Notes: a model not told the origin generated them from the letters alone. A stretch of 64,000 bases of DNA from Trinickia symbiotica (GCF_002934455.1 NZ_PTIR01000005.1:232880-296879); one strand, 5' to 3'. Shown: positions 9,924 through 19,147, numbered from the stretch's first letter. A program made the numbers and translations.

Positions 9924-12900
9924 GATCGCCGCCTGAACATCGCAAGAAATCTCTCGAGCCACGAGCTGCGGCTTCTTGCCCGATCGTCATCGACAGGCGG
10001 ACCCTCGGCTTGCCGTCCCAACGACTCGAACAGTTGCCGCAGGACGACGCCGGCGGCACCCTCGAGCATCCGGCTGCCCACGGCCGCCACCTTTCCGGAT
10101 ACTTGCGCCTCGTAGTCGTAAAAGAGCGACGTGCCGAGCTCGGTCGGCGTCAGCTCGACGAGCCCTTCTCCGCGCGCCGTGCCGAGCGGCGAGATGCCTT
10201 CTCCCGTCAGGCGCAACCTGCGCGGGGCTTCGATATCGGAGAGGCCGATGCGCGCCTCGAAGCGAGCCTTGATCATTCCGACGCCCACCGTCACGTCGGC
10301 CCGATAGCGATTGGGTGCGGTCTCTTCCAGTGCATGGCAGCCGGGGATCACCTTCGCGAGCGCCGACGGGTCCATCAATACCGCAAAGACAGCCTCGGGA
10401 CTCGCGCGCAGCTCGACGGTGCCCTGCGCCGTCAACGCTTTGCCCGCGCCCACCGGCTTCTTCGGCTTGGCCGCCTCGCGATATTCGGGCCGCGAAGGCT
10501 CGGGATCGTCGATGCCGATCAACGCCATCACCTTCGCGGGCGTGAGCGGCAAGCGGATGTCTTTTACCCCCAGCGCGTCGGCGACGGCATTCGCGATGCA
10601 CGGCGGCGTGCTCATGTTGTTGCCCTCGCCGAGCCCTTTCGCGCCGAGCGGCGTAAACGGCGAAGGCGTCTCGAGGTGAACGATGATCGGGTCGGGCACC
10701 TCGCAGGTCGTTGGGATGAGGTAATCGGCGAGCGTCCCCGATTGAAAGCTGCCGTCGGCGCCGTAGCGAAACTCTTCCATCAGCGATGCGCCCAGCCCTT
10801 GCGCGAACGCCCCGCGAATCTGGCCGTCGGCAAGCGCGGGATTGAGCAGCTTGCCCGCATCGTGCGTCGTCACATAGCGGTCGATGCGCACGCGGCCGGT
10901 CGCTCGATCGACTTCGACACCGCACATATCGAACGCGAATCCATAGCAGGCCGACGTGTTGACCCGATCTTCGTCGTCGGGCGCCTCCAGGTTCGGAGGC
11001 GTCCAGAACACCGTCTCGCGCAGGCCCGGCTCCTCGCCTTCGGGCAAGAGCGCGGGTGCCCAGTGCGGCGCATTGCTCGCGATGCGCGCGAACGGCAGCG
11101 CGTTGGCTGGATTCGCCGCCGAAAACACGCGCCCGTTTTGGAAGCGGATGTCGCCTTCGGCGCAGCCGAACTGCGCCGCGACGATCCTCGTGAGCTTCTC
11201 TTTTACGCGCACGGCGGCGAGATGCACGGTACCGGCAACCGCTCCCGCGAAGCGGCTCGAATAGTTTCCCGACGCGACGGACCAGGCATCCTTGATCGTG
11301 TCGAACTCGACGTTGACGACGATCGTGGAAGGATCGAGGCCCAGCACGTCGGCGACGACCTGTGCGCAAACGGTCATGTGGCCTTGCCCCGCAGGGGTCG
11401 AGGCGATCGTCACCGTCACGCCGCCGAGCAGATCGACGTTCACCGTCGCGCTCGCGATCGCCCCGCTCTTGGGCCCCGCTTTGCGACGTGCTTCGACGGG
11501 CAGAACGGTGGAGATGTAGCCCATGTTCGAGACCGACGGCTCGACGATCGCCGAAAATCCGATGCCGTATAACCGCCCCTCGCTGCGTGCGGCGTCGCGG
11601 CGGCGGACGAGCTCGTCGTATCCGCCATCGGCGAGCGCGCGCTCGAGGGCCTGCTGATAGTTTCCCGAATCGATCAGCGCGCCCGCGACGGCTCGATAGG
11701 GAAACGCGTCCGCCGCGATGAAATTGCGGCGATAGACGTCGAGCACATCGAGACGAAGTTCCACCGCGATGCGCTGGATCAGCCGTTCGAGCGCGAAATA
11801 GACTTGCGGGCCGCCGAATCCGCGCACGAGTCCCGTCGGCGTCTTGGTCGTCAGCGCGACTCGATTGCGCACCGACAGATTCGGAATCGCGTAAGCGCCG
11901 GTGAGGCACCCATGCATGCGATAGAACGTGGCCGGCTCCGGCGCCCGAACATAGCCGCCGCAATCCTCGATTTGATCGTACTCGAGCGCGGTGATGCGCC
12001 CGTCACCTTCGACGGCCGCGGTGAGCCTCGTCCAGCGCGCCGTCGCCGACGTCGCCGCGCTCAAATGCTCGAGACGATCCTCGACCCACTTGACGGGCGC
12101 GCCCGCCTTGCGCGAGGCGAGGCACATGAGCACGACATAGGGAAAGACCGCCTGCTTCACGCCGAAGCTGCCGCCCGAATCGCGCGGTGCCTTGTGACGC
12201 AACCGATTGGCGGGGACCTTGAGCGCCATCGACATGACCGCATGGAGCGAAAATGGCCCCATGAAATTCGACGTGACCTCGTATCCCTCGTCGCCGGACA
12301 GGTGTTCGGCGATCACGACGGCGCATTCGATCGGCGTGCAGGTGTTGCGCGGATAATGCGCTTCGATGGAAACGCGATGCGCGGCTTGCTCGAACGCGCG
12401 TTCAGCATCGCCGTAGCGGAAATGCCGATCGCTAACGACGTTCGAGCCGACCTTCGCGTGGAGCACGGGGGCATCGTCCGCGATCGCCGCCTCGATTGAC
12501 GTAACGGGCGGCAGCGGAGCGTATTCGATTTCGATGGCGTCGAGCCCGTCTTCGGCCAACGCGCGCGACTCGGCGATTACGACCGCGACCGGCTCGCCGC
12601 AGTAGCGGACGCGATCGATCGCGAGCGCCCATTGTTCCATGGGTGCTTTCACACCGACGACGAAAGGCTGAGACCATGCTTTGACGTCGTCGCTCGTCAG
12701 CACGGCCCGTACGCCACGGCGGGCGAGTGCGGCGCGCGCATCGAGGCGCTTGATCTCGGCATGGGCGTGCGGCGATCGCAGCACGGCGGCGTACAGCGTG
12801 CCCGGCTTGACGCCGAGGTCATCGCCATAGCGGCCCCGGCCGGTGAGGATGGGAGCGTCTTCCACTCGCTCCATCGGCCCGCCCACATGCGGACGCGCCT

Positions 12901-12982
12901 CGGCGTTCGCACCCGATTCGTCAGCAGTCCGTATCGATTCGGCGCGACGCTCGGCCGTCAATCCGATATCGGTTTCGCTCAC
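9920..12982 (-). CDS. hmfA: Molybdopterin large subunit fused to a CoxG/SRPBCC domain, probable 2-furoyl-CoA dehydrogenase
   Basis: A 1020-aa protein. Residues ~35-780 are a xanthine-dehydrogenase-family molybdenum subunit, with PMERVEDAPILTGRGRYGDD near the N-terminus, VRGFGGPQ in the Mo-binding part and the catalytic Glu of KGLGEGNN at about residue 786. Residues ~850-990 form a CoxG-like SRPBCC domain, starting at AQGTVELRASPEAVF and containing DYEAQVSGKVAAVGSRM; the protein ends in a basic tail. CoxG proteins are usually separate. The start is a GTG with AGGAG 7 bases upstream. In the furoate pathway this enzyme hydroxylates 2-furoyl-CoA at C5. The Mo-hydroxylase call is sure; the furoyl-CoA substrate is inferred from gene order. 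Confidence 0.7.
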   Translation of the reverse strand: MSETDIGLTAERRAESIRTADESGANAEARPHVGGPMERVEDAPILTGRGRYGDDLGVKPGTLYAAVLRSPHAHAEIKRLDARAALARRGVRAVLTSDDVKAWSQPFVVGVKAPMEQWALAIDRVRYCGEPVAVVIAESRALAEDGLDAIEIEYAPLPPVTSIEAAIADDAPVLHAKVGSNVVSDRHFRYGDAERAFEQAAHRVSIEAHYPRNTCTPIECAVVIAEHLSGDEGYEVTSNFMGPFSLHAVMSMALKVPANRLRHKAPRDSGGSFGVKQAVFPYVVLMCLASRKAGAPVKWVEDRLEHLSAATSATARWTRLTAAVEGDGRITALEYDQIEDCGGYVRAPEPATFYRMHGCLTGAYAIPNLSVRNRVALTTKTPTGLVRGFGGPQVYFALERLIQRIAVELRLDVLDVYRRNFIAADAFPYRAVAGALIDSGNYQQALERALADGGYDELVRRRDAARSEGRLYGIGFSAIVEPSVSNMGYISTVLPVEARRKAGPKSGAIASATVNVDLLGGVTVTIASTPAGQGHMTVCAQVVADVLGLDPSTIVVNVEFDTIKDAWSVASGNYSSRFAGAVAGTVHLAAVRVKEKLTRIVAAQFGCAEGDIRFQNGRVFSAANPANALPFARIASNAPHWAPALLPEGEEPGLRETVFWTPPNLEAPDDEDRVNTSACYGFAFDMCGVEVDRATGRVRIDRYVTTHDAGKLLNPALADGQIRGAFAQGLGASLMEEFRYGADGSFQSGTLADYLIPTTCEVPDPIIVHLETPSPFTPLGAKGLGEGNNMSTPPCIANAVADALGVKDIRLPLTPAKVMALIGIDDPEPSRPEYREAAKPKKPVGAGKALTAQGTVELRASPEAVFAVLMDPSALAKVIPGCHALEETAPNRYRADVTVGVGMIKARFEARIGLSDIEAPRRLRLTGEGISPLGTARGEGLVELTPTELGTSLFYDYEAQVSGKVAAVGSRMLEGAAGVVLRQLFESLGRQAEGPPVDDDRARSRSSWLERFLAMFRRRS

Positions 12983-13105
12983 GCATGTCTCCTGTCTTTA
13001 CCCTGTTCGTGCCTCGGGATCCGCTGCGACGCGTTGCGGACAGCCGCATCGATTCGCCGAGGCGCTTATTGATAGTCAAGATAGAGGCAGACAAGCCGAA
13101 TCGCT

Positions 13106-13142
13106 TTACCCGACCGTCGCGCGAATTACCCTAGAGTCTGAT
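13106..13142 (-). promoter_or_regulatory. Shared operator-like direct repeat upstream of hmfA
   Basis: On the plus strand TTACCCG (13106-13112) is followed after 13 bases by TTACCCTAGAGTCTGAT (13126-13142), so TTACC recurs with a 20-base period. The same arrangement stands in front of hmfE at 15164-15200. A tandem site of this spacing, 124 bases ahead of the GTG start of a catabolic operon and near an AraC gene, is a probable activator-binding site. Confidence 0.6.
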
Positions 13143-13227
13143 GCTTTGCGGTGCGGCGCCGCATGAAGCGAGGCGCAAGGCATGCGGGGAGGCGCAAGCC
13201 TCGGCAAAGTGGACGCTGCGCACAAGC

Positions 13228-14103
13228 CTAGATTTGCACTTGGCCGCGTTCCGAATCGTAAAGCTCGACGACCCTGCGGTACTCGCTTGGGGTGATGCCG
13301 AGATGCTGTCGGAAGAATCGCGTGAAGTGCGCGGGAGCCGAAAAGCCGATGTCATACGAAATGTCCGTCAGTGAGCTCGTGCCCTCGGACAGGTCGCGAA
13401 TGGCCGACTCCATGCGCAAGACGTTGAGATAGACGTTCGGCGTGACGCCGGTGCAGCGATGGAACAGCGCGAAGAAATGAGCGCGCGACAACCCGCAATG
13501 CTCGGCGAGCCGGTTCATGTCCGGGTCAGCACCCGTGTTTTCGCGCAGCCAGGCGATCGCCTTGCGGATGCGTGGATCGCTGGGCCGACGATTGGCGAGC
13601 TCCATCTGCCGCGACATTTCGCGCCAGTTCTTCGCCGGATCGATGACCGAGATCATCAACTCGAACAGCAAGCCTTCCAGGCGCTCCGATGCAATGCTGT
13701 CGGACCACCACATTTCGAGCGAGAGCTCTTCGGCGAGCTTGCGCGCCTGCGCAGACATGCGCACGCAAGGCTGCGGGAAGAACTGCGGATGGCCGCTGCC
13801 GCCGAGCGGGTGTCGGATCTCCGTCAGCCAGTCCGTCTCGATGTACATCGCGAGGATGACGGTATGCGGCTGCTCGGGGTTTTCATAGTGGCGATAGGCG
13901 TGCGGCTCCCAGGGGTTGACGAGCACGGCCGTATCGTCGGTCAACGGCTGAAGCGCGTCGTGAACCGAGAAAAACGTGTCGGGGCCGGCCGCCTTGATCA
14001 GCAGATGACAATGGTGATGCGCATGCTGAACGAGCGGCGCATCCATATCGAGCAACGCTACGCGTCCGAACCTGCCTTGATAGATTTTGATGGCACTCGA
14101 CAC
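13228..14103 (-). CDS. AraC-family transcriptional regulator of the hmf-type cluster
   Basis: A 291-aa AraC/XylS regulator. The N-terminal ~150 residues form a cupin-like ligand domain, with HAHHHCHLLI and VNPWEPHAYRHY. The C-terminal ~100 residues hold two helix-turn-helix units (MNRLAEHCGLSRAHFFALF and LTDISYDIGFSAPAHFTRFF) and the family signature GITPSEYRR. It lies between the hmfE-like gene and the hmfA operon, all on the minus strand. It is the natural candidate to bind the repeat motifs at 13106-13142 and 15164-15200; that link is inferred. Confidence 0.85.
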   Translation of the reverse strand: MSSAIKIYQGRFGRVALLDMDAPLVQHAHHHCHLLIKAAGPDTFFSVHDALQPLTDDTAVLVNPWEPHAYRHYENPEQPHTVILAMYIETDWLTEIRHPLGGSGHPQFFPQPCVRMSAQARKLAEELSLEMWWSDSIASERLEGLLFELMISVIDPAKNWREMSRQMELANRRPSDPRIRKAIAWLRENTGADPDMNRLAEHCGLSRAHFFALFHRCTGVTPNVYLNVLRMESAIRDLSEGTSSLTDISYDIGFSAPAHFTRFFRQHLGITPSEYRRVVELYDSERGQVQI

Positions 14104-14260
14104 TCGCTGGCCTCATCGCTGACCGGTGCCGCCAGGTGAGCGGCCGCGGGCGCGCTCGCTCGCAACGCTCGTCTTCCTCGAAACCGTGCGTCGTTCGCGC
14201 GTCCGCTTATGTCATCGTAGTTTACCGGCTCTCCTCCCGTGCCGCCTGATTCCACGTCGG

Positions 14261-15067
14261 TCACTCGCCCTTGAAGAGGGGCTTGCGCTTCTGATGGAAT
14301 GCCTCGACCCCCTCGCGGAAATCGTGTGAGCTGCGCAGACGGCTGTAGCAGTGTCCTTCGAGTTCGATCGCAATCGAGAGCGGGGCGTCCTCGGTATCGT
14401 TCAGGAGCTTTTTCGCGGTGCGCTGCGCAAGCGGCGAGAAGGCAAGCAGCTCGCGCACCATGGCGTCCGTCGCGCTTTCGAGTTCCGCATCGCCGACGAA
14501 CTCCGTCGCGATGCCCCAGTCGTAGGCCTGCACGCCAGGGATCCGGCGCGAGCGCATGACGATGTCTTTCGTGCGGCCGATGCCGACCATCTTCTGCAAG
14601 CGCGCCGAGCCGCCCGAGCCCGGGATTTGTCCGAGCTTTTGTTCCGGCAGCGCATACAGCGTGGTATCGGTGGCGATTCGGAAATCGCAGGCAAGCGATA
14701 ACTCGAAACCGACGCCGAAACAGTAGCCTCGGTTCGCCGCGATGACCGGCTTGCTGCAACGCGCGGGCGCCGCGACATTCCAGGCGAGCTTCGATACGCG
14801 CTCGGGCGATGCCTCGAGGAAGCCCTTGATATCGCCGCCGCTCGAGAAGTGCTCACCGGCCCCGCGCAGGACGATCACGCGAACGCGTGCATCGTCGTCG
14901 AGGGCTTCTAAGACGATGCGCAGTTGATCGCGCTGCTTCATCGAGACCACGTTGAACGGGGGTCGATCGAGGACGATATCGGCGCGTGAATCGGCTTCGC
15001 TGAACTCGACGTAAAAGCCGTCGAATTCCGAAAGCAGCGATTGGGCGGGGTGGACGAGTTGGGTCAT
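14261..15067 (-). CDS. hmfE: Enoyl-CoA hydratase/isomerase-family protein, probable 2-oxoglutaroyl-CoA hydrolase
   Basis: A 268-aa crotonase-fold protein. The oxyanion-hole segments are HFSSGGDIKGFLE and NRGYCFGVGFELSLACDF, followed by PEQKLGQIPGSGGSARL. It carries its own upstream repeat motif (15164-15200), shared with the hmfA promoter, and lies upstream of the AraC gene on the same strand. In the furoate pathway HmfE belongs to this superfamily and hydrolyses 2-oxoglutaroyl-CoA to 2-oxoglutarate. The superfamily is certain. The specific reaction is an inference from cluster composition; a true enoyl-CoA hydratase is the alternative. Confidence 0.62.
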   Translation of the reverse strand: MTQLVHPAQSLLSEFDGFYVEFSEADSRADIVLDRPPFNVVSMKQRDQLRIVLEALDDDARVRVIVLRGAGEHFSSGGDIKGFLEASPERVSKLAWNVAAPARCSKPVIAANRGYCFGVGFELSLACDFRIATDTTLYALPEQKLGQIPGSGGSARLQKMVGIGRTKDIVMRSRRIPGVQAYDWGIATEFVGDAELESATDAMVRELLAFSPLAQRTAKKLLNDTEDAPLSIAIELEGHCYSRLRSSHDFREGVEAFHQKRKPLFKGE

Positions 15068-15386
15068 GGATCCTCCTGGACCGAGTAACTGGGGTTTTCC
15101 CTATCCGGCGCTTGCGCAGCGCTTGGTGTCGGGGCCAGTATCGGCCAACGGGAAACTCGCCGCTTACCCGTTGTTCCAGACAGTTACCTTAGAGTCCGAT
15201 TTTTGTCGGCGGATCGCGCTTCGACTCATGCCCTGATGGCTGCGTTGGGTTCGAATCTCGGACGACGATCCGTGACGGACTCACGGTTGACGAAGACGAA
15301 GCGGGAGAGGGAGAACATCAAAGCCGTTCCCAAAGAAAGGACTGCTCGTATCGTGCGAACAATCGGACGCTCGCGCTGCGCGAGTC
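15068..15386. other. Intergenic region between hmfE start and phnM end
   Basis: This 319-base stretch has no convincing gene. It holds the hmfE promoter region with the direct-repeat motif at 15164-15200 and the 3' flank of phnM. No clear terminator with a T-run was seen. Confidence 0.6.
15164..15200 (-). promoter_or_regulatory. Shared operator-like direct repeat upstream of hmfE
   Basis: TTACCCG (15164-15170), a 13-base spacer of different sequence, then TTACCTTAGAGTCCGAT (15184-15200). Spacing and both conserved blocks match 13106-13142 in front of hmfA, while the spacer differs, which points to selection on protein contacts. It lies 97 bases upstream of the hmfE start. Confidence 0.6.
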
Positions 15387-16520
15387 TCACGCCACTCGCG
15401 TACCAAGGACATAAGTCGCACGCGGCACGGGCAAAGCACCGCTTAGACCCACGCGCACCATGTCGGCGCGCAAGCCCTTTTCGATCGCTCCTCTGTCTTC
15501 GAGCCCCACCGCCTTCGCCGGCGCCGAAGAAACAGTCGCAATCGCCCGCGACAACGACCACCCCGCATCGCGCACGAGCTGAAAAGCGGCCATCATCAGA
15601 CTCGAGGGCACGTAATCGGAAGAGAGGATATCGAGCAAGCCCTCTTTCGCCAGTTCGAGCGCCGATACGTTGCCCGAGTGCGACCCGCCTCGCACGACAT
15701 TGGGCGCGCCCATCACCGTGGCGAGGCCATGATGGCGAGCGGCCTGCGCGGCGGCCAGGGTCGTCGGAAACTCGGAGATCGCAATACCGTCGCGCACCGC
15801 TTCTTCGACATGCTCGACGAGCGTATCGTCGTGGCTCGCCACCGCTATCCCGAGCGACTTGCAGCGATCGACGATGCAGTGACGATGCGCTTCGGCATAG
15901 CGCGCCTGGAGCTCGCTCAGTTCGATCAGCGCAGCCTCCATCTTCTCGTCGCTCCACTTGCCGTTGCGCTCCTGGTACTGTCGCCACTTCGCGGCGTCTT
16001 GCCACTGACGCTGGCCGGGCGTGTGATCCATCACCGAGGCGAACTGCAGCAGCCGATGATCGGCGAACTCGTCGAAGAGATCGACGACATCCTCGGTGCC
16101 CACTTCACAGCGCAAGTGCAGATAGTGATCGGCCCGCAGCAAACCATGCTCGGCCAGGCGATCGATGGCGGATACCGCGTGGCGATGAATTTCGCTGCCG
16201 CGCAAACCTGCGTCGGCGCGAGAGCCGATCGCGAGTGAGTCGAAGACCGTCGTGATGCCGGCTGCGGCCACCTGCGCATCGTGAATCACGAACGCCGCCT
16301 CGACGTTCCACATCACGCCCGGGCGGGGCGCCAAATGCTTCTCGAGATTGTCGGTATGCAGCTCGACGAATCCGGGCAGCAGATAGTCGCCGTGCCAGTC
16401 CTCGGCCTCGGGCGCGCTCGTGGTGCCGGGCGCGACGTCGGCGATGAGCCCTTTTTCCACGCTCACGACACCGATGAATTCTTCGTTGCGCGTGACGATG
16501 CGCGCATTTTTGATCAACAT
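15387..16520 (-). CDS. phnM: PhnM, alpha-D-ribose 1-methylphosphonate 5-triphosphate diphosphatase
   Basis: A 377-aa amidohydrolase-fold enzyme that removes pyrophosphate from ribose 1-alkylphosphonate 5-triphosphate, giving the substrate of PhnJ. Metal-site residues lie in PGFVELHTDNLEKHLAPRPG, with further His/Asp in VASHDDTLVEHV and LSSDYVPSS. The start is placed at the ATG at 16520 (MLIKNARIV), preceded by GGAG 7 bases away, rather than at the in-frame ATG 27 bases upstream. It is the last gene of phnGHIJKLM, about 80 bases after phnL. Confidence 0.93.
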   Translation of the reverse strand: MLIKNARIVTRNEEFIGVVSVEKGLIADVAPGTTSAPEAEDWHGDYLLPGFVELHTDNLEKHLAPRPGVMWNVEAAFVIHDAQVAAAGITTVFDSLAIGSRADAGLRGSEIHRHAVSAIDRLAEHGLLRADHYLHLRCEVGTEDVVDLFDEFADHRLLQFASVMDHTPGQRQWQDAAKWRQYQERNGKWSDEKMEAALIELSELQARYAEAHRHCIVDRCKSLGIAVASHDDTLVEHVEEAVRDGIAISEFPTTLAAAQAARHHGLATVMGAPNVVRGGSHSGNVSALELAKEGLLDILSSDYVPSSLMMAAFQLVRDAGWSLSRAIATVSSAPAKAVGLEDRGAIEKGLRADMVRVGLSGALPVPRATYVLGTRVA

Positions 16521-16600
16521 CCCGTTGCTCCGTATCCGCTCTGACAAGAATCAGCCTGCACTCGTTTTCGCTGGACGCTCGTTGATGCCCAATAGCTCCC

Positions 16601-17353
16601 TCATACGGCCGCGGCCATCGCCACGGGCTCGAGCTCCAGCCGGCGTGTGGCCACCCGCTCGCGCGTCGGCTCATCGTGAAAAATGCCGACGATCGCCGCT
16701 CCCCGCTCGCGCGCCTCGATGATGACCGAGGCGACGACGTTGCGATTGGCCTCGTCGAGCGATGCGGTCGGTTCGTCGAGCAACAATACCGGCTGCTCGG
16801 CAATCAGCCCACGCGCGATGTTCACGCGCTGCTGCTCGCCTCCCGAGAACGTCGCCGGCGCCAAATGCCAGAGCCGCTCCGGTATGTTGAGGCGCGCGAG
16901 CCAATCGCCCGCGCGACGCCGCGCTGCATCGGCTTCGACCCCGCGCGCGACGAGCGGCTCCGAAACGAGATCGAGCGTCGTCACGCGCGGAATCACGCGC
17001 AGAAACTGACTCACGTAGCCGATCACGTCGCGCCGCACGCGCATGACGTCGTGCGGATTGGCGCCCGTTAGCGTAACGGACCCGCGATCGCTCGCGACAT
17101 CGCGCAGCTCGATCGATCCAGCACTCGCCAGATAGTTCCCATAGAGGCAGCGCAGCAGCGTGCTCTTGCCCGCGCCCGAGGGACCGACGAGCGCCACGCA
17201 TTCCCCGCGCGAGACGTCGAGGTCGACGCCATGCAGGGCGGGAATAGCCTGGCCGCCCTGCGTATGAAGCACGAACGTCTTCGCAATGCCGCGTGCGCGC
17301 AGCATCAGTCTTTCGTCGTCGATAAAGTTCGGATCGATCGGTTCGCCGTTCAT
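16601..17353 (-). CDS. phnL: PhnL, ABC-type ATPase of the C-P lyase complex
   Basis: A 250-aa ABC ATPase. The Walker A is GPSGAGKST, the signature is FSGGEQQRVNIARG and the Walker B is LLLDEPTASLD. PhnL works with the C-P lyase machinery and not as a membrane importer; in E. coli PhnGHIL carries out the nucleophilic attack of phosphonate on ATP. The ATG at 17353 has AGGAG 6 bases upstream and is preferred over the ATG 21 bases earlier. It lies between phnK and phnM. Confidence 0.93.
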   Translation of the reverse strand: MNGEPIDPNFIDDERLMLRARGIAKTFVLHTQGGQAIPALHGVDLDVSRGECVALVGPSGAGKSTLLRCLYGNYLASAGSIELRDVASDRGSVTLTGANPHDVMRVRRDVIGYVSQFLRVIPRVTTLDLVSEPLVARGVEADAARRRAGDWLARLNIPERLWHLAPATFSGGEQQRVNIARGLIAEQPVLLLDEPTASLDEANRNVVASVIIEARERGAAIVGIFHDEPTRERVATRRLELEPVAMAAAV

Positions 17354-17393
17354 TGAGAACTCCTGTTGTTTCACAGTGCGGTCGGCATGGCGC

Positions 17394-18164
17394 TCAGGCC
17401 GGCAACACGGACGACACGAGCAATTGCGTATAGGGGTGCTGCGGATCGTCGAGCACCTGATCCGTCAGGCCAGCCTCGACAACGCGTCCGCCTTGCATCA
17501 CCATCAGGCGATGCGCGAGCAGGCGCGCGACGCCGATGTCATGCGTGACGATCACGCAAGCGAGATGCAACTGCGCGGTAAGCGTGCGCAGCAAATCGAG
17601 CAGGCGCGCCTGCACGGACACATCGAGGCCCGCGGTCGGCTCGTCCATCAGCACGAGCCGCGGACCGGTGACGAGGTTGCGCGCGATCTGAAGCCGCTGC
17701 TGCATGCCCCCCGAAAACGAGCCGGGCAGTTCGTCCATGCGCTCGGCATCGAGCTCGACACGGCGCATCCAGTTCGTCGTCGTCGCGCGGATCTTACCGA
17801 AATGGCGCGCGCCGACCGCCATCAGCGGCTCGCCGATATTCGCGCCGGCCGATACGGCCATCCGCAATCCGTCGCGCGGGTTCTGCTCGACGAAGCCCCA
17901 TTCGGTGCGGATCAAGAGGCGCCGGCGCGGCTCCGACAACGTCAGCAGGTCGAGCGCTTCGCCGTTCGACGTCGTGTATTGCAGGCTACCTGAAGCGGCG
18001 CGGACACGCAGCGCGACGGTGTTGAGCAACGTCGACTTACCCGAACCCGATTCGCCGACGACGCAAAGCACTTCGCCCGGATACAGATCGAAGCTCACGT
18101 CCTCACAGCCGATCCGCTCGCCATAGCGCGTCGTCAAGCCGCGCGCAGTCAGCAACGGTGTCAT
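17394..18164 (-). CDS. phnK: PhnK, ABC-type ATPase associated with the C-P lyase core
   Basis: A 256-aa ABC ATPase resembling the dipeptide-importer type. Walker A is GESGSGKST, the signature FSGGMQQRLQIARN and Walker B LVLMDEPTAGLD, followed by the switch His in IVTHDIG. In E. coli PhnK docks on the PhnGHIJ core. The ATG overlaps the phnJ stop by 4 bases (ATGA), so expression is coupled. Confidence 0.93.
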   Translation of the reverse strand: MTPLLTARGLTTRYGERIGCEDVSFDLYPGEVLCVVGESGSGKSTLLNTVALRVRAASGSLQYTTSNGEALDLLTLSEPRRRLLIRTEWGFVEQNPRDGLRMAVSAGANIGEPLMAVGARHFGKIRATTTNWMRRVELDAERMDELPGSFSGGMQQRLQIARNLVTGPRLVLMDEPTAGLDVSVQARLLDLLRTLTAQLHLACVIVTHDIGVARLLAHRLMVMQGGRVVEAGLTDQVLDDPQHPYTQLLVSSVLPA

Positions 18165-19147
18165 GGTCGCCCTCCATCGGTCTCACTTGCAAGCGCGTTC
18201 CTCCAATCGGGCTCTTGCGCCTGCTGCGCATGCGCCTCGCCGGCCTCGCGCTTTTCGAGTTGCTGTCGGCAATAGTCGCTGTCCGAGCAGACGAACATCC
18301 GCGCGCCCTTGTCGTCGACGATCATTTCATCCAGAAAGCTTTCGCGCGAGCCGCATATCGCGCAGGCTTGTGCCCACCGCTGCACTTGGAACGGATAGTC
18401 TTCGAAGTCGAGACTGCGCACGCTCGTATAAGGAGGAATCGCATAGAGGCGCCGTTCGCGCCCGGCACCGAATAGCTGCAGCGCGGGGTTCATATGCATC
18501 TTCGGATTGTCGAACTTCGGAATCGGCGAAGGCGCGGTCAAATAGCGGCCGTTGACGATGACGGGATAGTCGTAGGTTGTCGCAATGCTTCCGTGCTGGA
18601 CGATATCCTCGTAGAGCTTCACGTTCATGAGCCCATACTCGGACAACGCATGCAGCTTGCGGCTTTCCGCCAGCCTCGGCTCGAGGCGATAAAGCGGCTC
18701 CGGCATCGGCACCTGATAGACGAGGATTTGTTTCTCCGTCAGCGGCGTCTCCGGAATCCGGTGACGCGTCTGCACGATGGACGCTTCGACCGTGCGCGTC
18801 GTCGTCCGCACGCCGGCCGTTCGCGCGAAGAAGCGCCGGATGTTGACGGCGTTGGTCGTGTCGTCCGACCCCTGATCGATGACTTTCAGCGTATCGTCGC
18901 GGCCGATGATCGCGGCCGTCACCTGAATGCCCCCCGTGCCCCAACCGTACGGCAGCGGCATCTCTCGTGAACCGAACGGTATCTGGTGCCCGGGTATCGC
19001 GACAGCCTTCAGTAACGCGCGGCGAATCATGCGCTTCGTCTGCTCGTCGAGATAAGCGAAGTTGTAGCCCTCGACGACCGCGCCCGTCGAAGTCGATTCG
19101 TTCTGTTCTCTCGATACGGGCGATTGCTGCCTATGCCGCGCATTCAT
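18161..19147 (-). CDS. phnJ: PhnJ, radical-SAM carbon-phosphorus lyase
   Basis: A 328-aa enzyme that cleaves the C-P bond of ribose 1-alkylphosphonate 5-phosphate to alkane and a 1,2-cyclic phosphate. The four functional Cys are C262, C265, C287 and C293 (CAIC, then CSDSDYC). Their spacing of 3, 22 and 6 is identical to that of E. coli Cys241/244/266/272. Conserved GYNFAYLDEQTKRMIRRALL and PLPYGWGTGGIQ are also present. The N-terminal ~25 residues are variable. The ATG overlaps the phnI stop by 4 bases. Confidence 0.96.
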   Translation of the reverse strand: MNARHRQQSPVSREQNESTSTGAVVEGYNFAYLDEQTKRMIRRALLKAVAIPGHQIPFGSREMPLPYGWGTGGIQVTAAIIGRDDTLKVIDQGSDDTTNAVNIRRFFARTAGVRTTTRTVEASIVQTRHRIPETPLTEKQILVYQVPMPEPLYRLEPRLAESRKLHALSEYGLMNVKLYEDIVQHGSIATTYDYPVIVNGRYLTAPSPIPKFDNPKMHMNPALQLFGAGRERRLYAIPPYTSVRSLDFEDYPFQVQRWAQACAICGSRESFLDEMIVDDKGARMFVCSDSDYCRQQLEKREAGEAHAQQAQEPDWRNALASETDGGRP

